Assembly: GCF_001922585.1 (NCBI RefSeq)
Contig: NZ_MRBS01000002.1
Coordinates: forward strand, 124,001 to 188,000
DNA length: 64,000 bases
Source of the DNA: Pantoea sp. 1.19
GTDB lineage: Bacteria; Pseudomonadota; Gammaproteobacteria; Enterobacterales; Enterobacteriaceae
Direction: 5' to 3'
Of this stretch, positions 57,371 to 64,000 are shown in pieces. A program made the position numbers and the translations under genes. The notes below the pieces were generated by a model that did not search any database, had not been told where the DNA came from, and saw nothing but the letters and a program-made list of their open reading frames with translations. Every line of letters starts with the position of its first letter. Position 1 is the first letter of the stretch.

Positions 57371-58960
57371 ATGCCGCTTGCTCATATCTTTGCAAAAACC
57401 GTCGTTCACCCACGCCGCCGGCTGTGGCTGAGCCTCGGGGCAGGCAGCCTGTTTATGATCCTGTTTCTGCTCATTGCAACGCTGTTCACCTGGCAAAAAC
57501 GGCAGCACAGTAATGAAGCGCTGGCCGCCAATACCCGTCACTACCTCGAAGGGATCCTTAACGACGTCATGCTGCTGGTGCAACCGATGCAGTCCTGGAC
57601 CGCGGGCGACTGCGCGTCGGTGCTGCCACAGCTGACCGAGCGCGGCGCCCTTGCACCAAATGTCCGCGCCATTCTTCTGGTACGCGACGAAAAGGCCTTC
57701 TGCTCCTCCGCCACCGGCCATTTTCAGCTCGACATCGCCGCGATTGCGCCCGGCCTGAACTGGCAGCTGCCGCGGGACATGTCGCTGATTCCCGGTACGC
57801 CGCTGCTGCCGCAGCGGCCGGCGCTGGTGCTCTGGTCGCGGCACCCCAGCGTACCGGGCCAGGGGGTACTGACTACCCTGAATATCAATTTACAGCCCTG
57901 GCTACTGCTGGTCTCACAGCAGCATGAGGTGACCGGCATCGCCCTGAGCACGCCGTACAGCGCGATGGGTACCTGGCAAAACGGCATTATGCCGCTGGCG
58001 GCGCTGCCCGATAATGCGCTCTATCACACTGCCATCCGCGGGTATCCGCTGACGCTGTGGCTGTATGGCGAGCACCTGACTACCCGCGATCTGCTACTGC
58101 TGCTGCTGGGGGGCGTCCTGCTGTTTGTGCTGGTTACCCTCAGCACCTGGCTATTGCTCAGCCAGCGGCTGCGCCCCGGACGTGAGATCCTGATGGGGAT
58201 CAAGCGGGATGAATTCCACGTTGAGTATCAGCCGGTCATCGACGCCCGCAGCGGCCAGCTGATTGGCGTGGAAGCGCTGATGCGCTGGACCCATCCCGAA
58301 CAGGGGCGCATCCCTGCGGATGCCTTTATTGCGTTCGCTGAGGGCCAGCGGCTCATTGCCCCCCTGACTCGCCATCTGTTTAGGCTGATCGCCCGCGATG
58401 CGCCGTTGCTGAGTCAGCACCTGCCGCCGGGCTGTAAGCTGGGTGTGAATCTGTCGCCGCTACACCTCAACGACGACGACTTTAAACTGGACGTGCGCCA
58501 GTGGCTGGGGACGATGCCGGCCGGACGCTTTACCTATATGTTCGAAGTGACCGAACGCATCATGGTTGGCGGAGACCATATGGTGGCGCTGTTTGACTGG
58601 CTGCACCAGCAGGGCATTGAAATCGCTATTGATGATTTCGGCACCGGTCACAGCGCGCTGATCTATCTGGCGAAGTTCCATTTTGATTATCTGAAGATCG
58701 ATCGCGGCTTTGTGCAAAGCATCGGCCATGAAACGGTAACCTCCCCGGTGCTGGATGCGGTGCTGAACCTGGCGAAAAAGCTGCGGTTACACACCGTGGC
58801 CGAAGGCGTCGAAACCGCCGACCAGGCGAGCTGGCTGGTGGCGCACGGTGTCACTTATCTGCAGGGCTATTATTACGCGCGTCCGATGTCACCCACGGCG
58901 CTGGCCGAGTGGCTGGCACGTCAGCCAGCGAAGGATGTCAGCAACGGTAAATCGCATTAA
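57371..58960 (+). CDS. pdeN: Cyclic di-GMP phosphodiesterase PdeN (Rtn), CSS-EAL
   Basis: 529 residues. Two membrane segments (about 22-45 and 240-262) flank a periplasmic CSS-motif domain with redox-sensitive Cys (FCSSATG and an earlier DCASV). The cytoplasmic EAL domain is intact: VEALMRW, GVNLSPLHL, FEVTERIM, DDFGTGHSALIYL, KIDRGFV, AEGVET and QGYYYARP. Breaks down c-di-GMP, so promotes motility over biofilm. The ATG at 57371 follows AGGAGA; a GTG three bases upstream is an alternative. Between mepS and yejA as in E. coli. Confidence 0.95.
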   Translation: MPLAHIFAKTVVHPRRRLWLSLGAGSLFMILFLLIATLFTWQKRQHSNEALAANTRHYLEGILNDVMLLVQPMQSWTAGDCASVLPQLTERGALAPNVRAILLVRDEKAFCSSATGHFQLDIAAIAPGLNWQLPRDMSLIPGTPLLPQRPALVLWSRHPSVPGQGVLTTLNINLQPWLLLVSQQHEVTGIALSTPYSAMGTWQNGIMPLAALPDNALYHTAIRGYPLTLWLYGEHLTTRDLLLLLLGGVLLFVLVTLSTWLLLSQRLRPGREILMGIKRDEFHVEYQPVIDARSGQLIGVEALMRWTHPEQGRIPADAFIAFAEGQRLIAPLTRHLFRLIARDAPLLSQHLPPGCKLGVNLSPLHLNDDDFKLDVRQWLGTMPAGRFTYMFEVTERIMVGGDHMVALFDWLHQQGIEIAIDDFGTGHSALIYLAKFHFDYLKIDRGFVQSIGHETVTSPVLDAVLNLAKKLRLHTVAEGVETADQASWLVAHGVTYLQGYYYARPMSPTALAEWLARQPAKDVSNGKSH

Positions 58961-59042
58961 TTGCGCGCCGCGAAGCTGATACACTGGCTCACGAACGGCG
59001 GGGTCTGCCCTGCCAGAGTTGATTCAGGGAGATAACGCCGCC

Positions 59043-60845
59043 ATGAAAGCCCGCTTCATATTCCTGCTGTTCCTGCTAATGGGCCAGGCGCACGGCGAAA
59101 CGGTTCGCGAGGGCACCGCCTTTGCCCAGCTTGGCACGCCCAAATACGCCCCCGGCTTTACCCACTTTGACTACGTTAATCCGGCGGCCCCCAAGGGGGG
59201 CAGCATCGTGCTGTCGGCGATCGGCACCTGGGACAGCTTTAACCGCTTCGCCTCGCGCGGGGTACCCGGCGCGGCAACCGACACCCTGTACGATAGCCTG
59301 TTTACCGGTGCAGAGGACGAGGTTGGCAGCTATTATCCGCTGATTGCCGAGTCCGCACGCTATCGTGACGATTTCCGCTGGATGGAAGTCAGGATCAACC
59401 CGCAGGCGCGCTTTCACGACGGTTCGCCGATTACCGCCAGCGATGTCGCCTTCACCTTTGGCCTGTTTATGCGCGAAGGCGTGCCGCAGTTTCGGGTGTT
59501 CTATAAGGGCGTCACCGTGACCGCGATTGACCGCTTAACCGTGCGGATCGCGCTACCGCAGGCAAATAAAGATATGCTGCTCGGGCTGCTGACGCTGCCG
59601 GTGATGCCGGAATCGTTCTGGAAAGATCATCGCCTTGATGCCCCACTCTCCGCGCCGCCGCCCGGAAGTGGCCCCTACCGCATTACCGCCTGGAAACCCG
59701 GCCAGTCGATAACCTACAGCCGGGTGACGGATTACTGGGCCGCCGCACTGCCGGTTAACCGCGGGCGTTACAATTTCGACACCATGCGCTACGACTATTA
59801 CCTTGACGATAACGTCGCGTTTGAAGCCTTCAAGGCCGGCGCTTTCGATTTGCGCAGTGAGGGGTCAGCGAAAAAATGGGCCACTCAGTACCGCGGAAAG
59901 GCGTTTGATGCCGGGTACATCGTGAAGGACGCCCAGCCGAATACCGTCACCACCGACACCCGCTGGCTGGCATTTAACGTCGAAAAGCCCCTGTTTCAGG
60001 ACCGCCGCGTGCGTGAAGCGCTGGCGCAGGTCTTCGACTTTAACTGGATGAACAGGGTGCTGTTCTATCAGGCCTATAAACAGCCTGACAGCTACTTCCA
60101 GAATACCCGTTATGCCGCCCGCGGCCTGCCCGATGCGGCCGAGCGGGCACTGCTGGAACCGTTTAAAGATCGGCTGCCGCCGGCGCTGTTTCACGCGCCC
60201 TTTACCCTACCCCACTCCGACGGCAGCGGCTACGATCGCCAAAATCTGCTGCGCGCCACCGCGCTCCTTGGGCAGGCGGGCTGGGTCGTGAAAAATCAGC
60301 GCCTGGTCCATGCCACCACCGGCCAGCCGTTCCGCTTCGAGCTGCTGTTAATGAGCGGTGCCGCCAGCGAATGGGTGCTGCCGTACCAGCATAATCTCCG
60401 CCGGCTGGGCATTGAGATGCAGCTGCGCCAGGTGGACAGCTCGCAGTATTTGAAGCGGCTGCGCAGCGGTGATTACGATATGATCCCTACCCCTTATCAG
60501 GCGACGCCCTTCCCCAGCGCGGACCTGCCGATCCGCTGGCAGTCGCAGTACATTGACTCCAGCTACAATCGCCCGCGGGTGAAAAGTCCGGTGCTGGACG
60601 CACTGCTTGATCAAATCGTTGCCCGCCAGGATGACGAACAGGCGCTGCTGCCGCTCGGACGGGCGCTCGATCGGGTGCTACTGTGGAACCATTACCAGAT
60701 TCCCATGTGGTATAACGCCGATGAGCGTACCGCCTGGTGGAACAAGTTTTCCCGACCGGCGGAGAGGCCCCGCTACGCGCTGGGACTGAGCAGCTGGTGG
60801 TACGACGCCGGGAAAGCGGCGACGCTGCCGGCACAGCGACGCTAA
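59043..60845 (+). CDS. yejA: Oligopeptide/microcin C binding protein YejA
   Basis: Periplasmic SBP_bac_5 receptor of 600 residues (604 in E. coli). The signal peptide ends AHGE-TVREG. Visible are [48 protein letters not shown] and [25 protein letters not shown], typical of dipeptide- and oligopeptide-binding proteins. In E. coli, YejABEF also imports microcin C. The ATG at 59043 follows GGGAGATAACGCC. First gene of yejABEF. Confidence 0.95.
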   Translation: MKARFIFLLFLLMGQAHGETVREGTAFAQLGTPKYAPGFTHFDYVNPAAPKGGSIVLSAIGTWDSFNRFASRGVPGAATDTLYDSLFTGAEDEVGSYYPLIAESARYRDDFRWMEVRINPQARFHDGSPITASDVAFTFGLFMREGVPQFRVFYKGVTVTAIDRLTVRIALPQANKDMLLGLLTLPVMPESFWKDHRLDAPLSAPPPGSGPYRITAWKPGQSITYSRVTDYWAAALPVNRGRYNFDTMRYDYYLDDNVAFEAFKAGAFDLRSEGSAKKWATQYRGKAFDAGYIVKDAQPNTVTTDTRWLAFNVEKPLFQDRRVREALAQVFDFNWMNRVLFYQAYKQPDSYFQNTRYAARGLPDAAERALLEPFKDRLPPALFHAPFTLPHSDGSGYDRQNLLRATALLGQAGWVVKNQRLVHATTGQPFRFELLLMSGAASEWVLPYQHNLRRLGIEMQLRQVDSSQYLKRLRSGDYDMIPTPYQATPFPSADLPIRWQSQYIDSSYNRPRVKSPVLDALLDQIVARQDDEQALLPLGRALDRVLLWNHYQIPMWYNADERTAWWNKFSRPAERPRYALGLSSWWYDAGKAATLPAQRR

Positions 60846-60856
60846 GGAGAGAGAGA

Positions 60857-61945
60857 GTGGGCGCCTATTTGATTCGACGACTGCTGCTGGTGATCCCCAC
60901 CCTGCTGGCGATCATTACCCTGAACTTTTTTATCGTGCAGATTGCCCCGGGGGGGCCGGTAGATCAGGCCATCGCCAACATCGAATTCGGCCAGCAAACC
61001 GGCCTGCCGGGGGGCGGCGAGGCGGCTTCGCCGCGCGCGTCGCTGAACGGCCAACCCGGCGACAATCAGTATCGCGGCGGCCGCGGACTCGATCCGGAGG
61101 TGATTGCCGAGATCACTCACCGCTTCGGCTTTGATAAACCGCTGCACGAACGCTATTTCCGCATGCTATGGGACTATCTGCGGCTGGATTTTGGCGACAG
61201 CCTGTTTCGCAGCGCTTCGGTGCTTGACCTGATTAAAGAGCGCCTGCCGGTGTCGATCACCATCGGGCTGTGGAGCACGCTGATTATCTATCTGGTGTCG
61301 ATCCCGCTGGGGATCCGCAAAGCGGTGCGTAACGGCAGCGCCTTTGATGTATGGAGCAGCGGGCTGATTATCATTGGCTATGCTATCCCGTCGTTTCTGT
61401 TTGCCATCATGCTGATTGTCCTGTTCGCCGGCGGCAGCTATTTCGATCTGTTTCCTTTGCGCGGACTGACCTCGTCGCAGTTTGATAGCCTGCCGTGGTA
61501 TGGCAAAATCGGCGACTATCTGTGGCATATTACCCTGCCGGTGCTGGCAACGGTGATTGGCGGCTTTGCCACCCTGACGATGCTGACAAAAAACGCCTTT
61601 CTGGATGAAATTCGTAAGCAGTACGTGGTCACCGCCCGCGCCAAGGGGCTGGGGGAGCAGCAGATCCTCTATCGCCACGTGTTTCGCAACGCCATGCTGC
61701 TGGTAATAGCCGGCTTTCCCGCCACCTTTATCAGCATGTTCTTTACCGGTTCGCTGCTGATCGAGGTGATCTTCTCCCTTAACGGACTGGGGCTGCTGGG
61801 TTACGATGCCACCCTGCAGCGCGATTATCCGGTGATGTTTGGCACCCTCTATATCTTCACGCTGGTCGGGCTGCTGCTGAATATCCTCAGCGATATCACC
61901 TACACGCTGGTGGATCCGCGCATTGATTTCGAGAATCGCTCATGA
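60857..61945 (+). CDS. yejB: Peptide/microcin C ABC transporter permease YejB (GTG start)
   Basis: Inner-membrane permease of 362 residues, about six membrane segments. [38 protein letters not shown] is the family N-terminus. The GTG at 60857 follows AAGGAGA and matches E. coli residue 1 (MGAYLIRR). The [26 protein letters not shown] loop is also diagnostic. 11 bp after yejA. Confidence 0.96.
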   Translation: MGAYLIRRLLLVIPTLLAIITLNFFIVQIAPGGPVDQAIANIEFGQQTGLPGGGEAASPRASLNGQPGDNQYRGGRGLDPEVIAEITHRFGFDKPLHERYFRMLWDYLRLDFGDSLFRSASVLDLIKERLPVSITIGLWSTLIIYLVSIPLGIRKAVRNGSAFDVWSSGLIIIGYAIPSFLFAIMLIVLFAGGSYFDLFPLRGLTSSQFDSLPWYGKIGDYLWHITLPVLATVIGGFATLTMLTKNAFLDEIRKQYVVTARAKGLGEQQILYRHVFRNAMLLVIAGFPATFISMFFTGSLLIEVIFSLNGLGLLGYDATLQRDYPVMFGTLYIFTLVGLLLNILSDITYTLVDPRIDFENRS

Positions 61946-62967
61946 GTCGTTTAAGTCCCCTCAATCAGGCGCGCTGGGCGCGATTTCGTCATAACCGCCG
62001 CGGCTACTGGTCGCTGTGGCTGTTTGCCCTTCTGTTTCTCCTTAGCCTGTTCGCCGAGCTACTGGCGAACGACAAGCCGCTGCTGATTCACTACCAGCAG
62101 CGCTTCTGGTTTCCGCTGGTGGTCAACTACAGCGAAGCGGACTTTGGCGGCCCGCTGCACACCGCCGCCGACTATCAGGATCCGTGGCTGAAAGCGCGGC
62201 TGGAGCGGGACGGCTGGGTGCTGTGGGCACCGATCCGCTTTGGCGATAACAGCATTAACTTTGCCAGCCAGCAACCCTTTCCCTCGCCGCCCTCGGCGCA
62301 AAACTGGCTCGGTACCGACGCGAACGGCGGCGACGTACTGGCGCGGGTACTGTACGGCGCGCGCATCTCGCTCCTGTTTGGCTTCGCGCTGACGCTGGCT
62401 TCCAGCGCGATCGGCATCACCGCCGGCGCGGTACAGGGCTACTTTGGCGGCCGGGTGGATTTGTGGGGCCAGCGCTTTATTGAAGTCTGGTCGGGAATGC
62501 CGACCCTGTTTTTGATTATTCTGCTCTCCAGCGTGATTCAGCCCAGCTTCTGGTGGCTGCTGGGCATCACCGTGCTGTTTGGCTGGATGGCGCTGGTCGG
62601 CGTGGTGCGGGCGGAATTCTTACGCACGCGCAACTTTGACTATATCCGCGCCGCGCAGGCGCTGGGGGTGAGCGACAGCCGCATTATGCTACGCCATATG
62701 CTGCCCAACGCGATGGTGGCCACCCTGACGTATGTGCCGTTTATCCTCTGTGGATCGGTGACGACCCTAACCTCGCTGGATTTTCTGGGATTTGGTCTGC
62801 CGCTCGGCTCGCCGTCGCTCGGTGAGCTGCTGCTGCAGGGGAAAAATAATTTGCAGGCGCCGTGGCTGGGGCTGACGGCCTTTTTCTCTCTGGCAACGCT
62901 GCTGACGCTGCTGATTTTCATTGGCGAAGCGGTGCGCGACGCCTTCGACCCTTCCAAGGCGCATTAA
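61942..62967 (+). CDS. yejE: Peptide/microcin C ABC transporter permease YejE
   Basis: Second permease, 341 residues, as in E. coli. N-terminal segment with [14 protein letters not shown], a large periplasmic loop (about 60-130) and then five membrane segments; [24 protein letters not shown] and [21 protein letters not shown] are typical DppC-type motifs. The start overlaps the yejB stop by four bases. Confidence 0.96.
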   Translation: MSRLSPLNQARWARFRHNRRGYWSLWLFALLFLLSLFAELLANDKPLLIHYQQRFWFPLVVNYSEADFGGPLHTAADYQDPWLKARLERDGWVLWAPIRFGDNSINFASQQPFPSPPSAQNWLGTDANGGDVLARVLYGARISLLFGFALTLASSAIGITAGAVQGYFGGRVDLWGQRFIEVWSGMPTLFLIILLSSVIQPSFWWLLGITVLFGWMALVGVVRAEFLRTRNFDYIRAAQALGVSDSRIMLRHMLPNAMVATLTYVPFILCGSVTTLTSLDFLGFGLPLGSPSLGELLLQGKNNLQAPWLGLTAFFSLATLLTLLIFIGEAVRDAFDPSKAH

Positions 62968-62968
62968 T

Positions 62969-64000
62969 ATGACGCAACCTTTGCTCTCTCTCGATGCCCT
63001 GAGCCTCGCTTTCCGCCAGGGCCGCAGCGAACGCCGGGTCGTTGACGCCCTCTCCTTTCAGCTGCACGCGGGCGAAACGCTGGCGCTGGTCGGCGAGTCG
63101 GGATCCGGCAAAAGCGTCACCGCGCTGTCAGTGATGCGCCTGCTGCCGACGCCGCCGGTGGTCTACCCCGGTGGGCGTATTCTGTTTGACGGCCTGGATG
63201 TGCTTACCGCCGACGAACCCACGCTGCGCGGTCTGCGCGGCAACCGCATGGCGATGATTTTCCAGGAGCCGATGGTGTCCCTCAATCCGCTGCACACGCT
63301 GGAAAAACAGCTGGCGGAGGTGCTGTCGCTACACCGCGGCCTGCGCCGGGAGGCCGCCCGTGGCGAAATTCTTGACTGTCTCGATCGCGTGGGGATCCGC
63401 CAGCCGCTGCAGCGGCTGAACGACTATCCGCATCAGCTGTCCGGCGGTGAGCGGCAGCGGGTGATGATTGCGATGGCGCTGCTGACCCGGCCCGAGCTGC
63501 TGATTGCCGATGAGCCGACGACCGCGCTGGACGTCTCGGTACAGGCGCAGATTCTGACCCTGCTGCAGGAGCTGAAGCGGGAGCTGAATATGTCGCTGCT
63601 GTTTATTACTCACAACCTGACGATTGTTCGCCGACTGGCGGATCAGGTGGTGGTGATGCGCAAGGGGCGCGCGGTGGAGCAGAACGCCGCCGCCGCGCTG
63701 TTTACCGCGCCGCAGCACCCTTACACGCGCGAGCTGCTGCATGCCAATCCGGAGGGGCGCCCGCTGCCGGTGAGCGCCGCGCCCCCGCTGCTGCGGGTGA
63801 CGGATCTCCGGGTCGCCTTCCCGATCCGCCGCGGCCTGCTGCGGCGCACCGTCGACAGCGTGCAGGCGCTAAAGTCCCTCAGCTTTTCGTTGCGTCCGGG
63901 GGAGAGCCTCGGCCTGGTGGGCGAGTCAGGATCCGGTAAAAGCACCGCCGGGCTGGCGCTACTGCGGCTGATTGCTTCGCAGGGGGAAATTTGGTTCGCC
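62969..64000 (+). CDS. yejF: Peptide/microcin C ABC transporter ATP-binding protein YejF (partial)
   Basis: Double ABC ATPase, cut by the right edge after 344 codons; E. coli YejF is 529 residues. The first cassette is complete: Walker [19 protein letters not shown], signature [15 protein letters not shown], Walker [13 protein letters not shown] and the ITHNL switch. The second cassette begins with its Walker [10 protein letters not shown] shortly before the edge. One base after the yejE stop. Confidence 0.95.
   Translation, partial: MTQPLLSLDALSLAFRQGRSERRVVDALSFQLHAGETLALVGESGSGKSVTALSVMRLLPTPPVVYPGGRILFDGLDVLTADEPTLRGLRGNRMAMIFQEPMVSLNPLHTLEKQLAEVLSLHRGLRREAARGEILDCLDRVGIRQPLQRLNDYPHQLSGGERQRVMIAMALLTRPELLIADEPTTALDVSVQAQILTLLQELKRELNMSLLFITHNLTIVRRLADQVVVMRKGRAVEQNAAAALFTAPQHPYTRELLHANPEGRPLPVSAAPPLLRVTDLRVAFPIRRGLLRRTVDSVQALKSLSFSLRPGESLGLVGESGSGKSTAGLALLRLIASQGEIWFA

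Overview
This window looks like chromosome of a GC-rich member of the Enterobacterales. Protein sequences, gene order and operon structure follow Escherichia coli closely. The GC-rich third positions, the missing nfsA/ybjC pair and several rearrangements point to an Erwinia/Pantoea-type lineage; that placement is inference. The content is mostly core metabolism and transport. I saw no prophage, insertion sequence, CRISPR array, tRNA or rRNA.

Left block (1-16175) matches the E. coli ybjQ-to-ybjG neighbourhood: amiD (cut by the window edge), ybjQ, ybjP, the arginine uptake genes artPIQM and artJ, rlmC, ybjO, the putrescine uptake operon potFGHI (reverse strand), ybjN, rimK, grxA, ybjM, the sigma-E-dependent small RNA rybB with its promoter, an extra PAP2 phosphatase gene and ybjG. 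The middle block (16176-26200) mixes elements: sdaC, yohJK, cdd, maeA and sanA, then a divergent MFS transporter/LysR pair and a gene-poor stretch.

Right block (26201-64000) follows the E. coli mgl-to-yej region: mglBAC with its repressor galS, yeiB, folE, a LysR regulator beside a formaldehyde-detoxification pair (frmA, yeiG), cirA with an added siderophore-type ABC transporter, lysP, yeiE, a DUF1232 gene, yeiH, nfo, an EamA transporter, fruBKA, setB, yeiW, efpL (yeiP), a small secreted protein, yeiR, lpxT, mepS, pdeN and yejABE plus the 5' part of yejF.

Regulatory logic is readable in many places: paired Cra operators at fruB; CRP plus GalR/GalS-type operators at both mglB and galS; two CRP-like sites 50 bp apart at cdd; a strong ARG box at artJ; a Fur-like box before the siderophore transporter; LysR-type inverted repeats before lysP and before the LysR/MFS pair; a perfect CRP-type palindrome in the grxA leader; and intrinsic terminators after potF, ybjN, lysP, fruA, lpxT and mepS. 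I found no convincing wholly new system. The best candidates for follow-up are the transporter-cirA iron locus, the grxA palindrome, the small fimbrial-like secreted protein at 53976-54293 and the unexplained stretches at 24097-24531 and 25568-26200.
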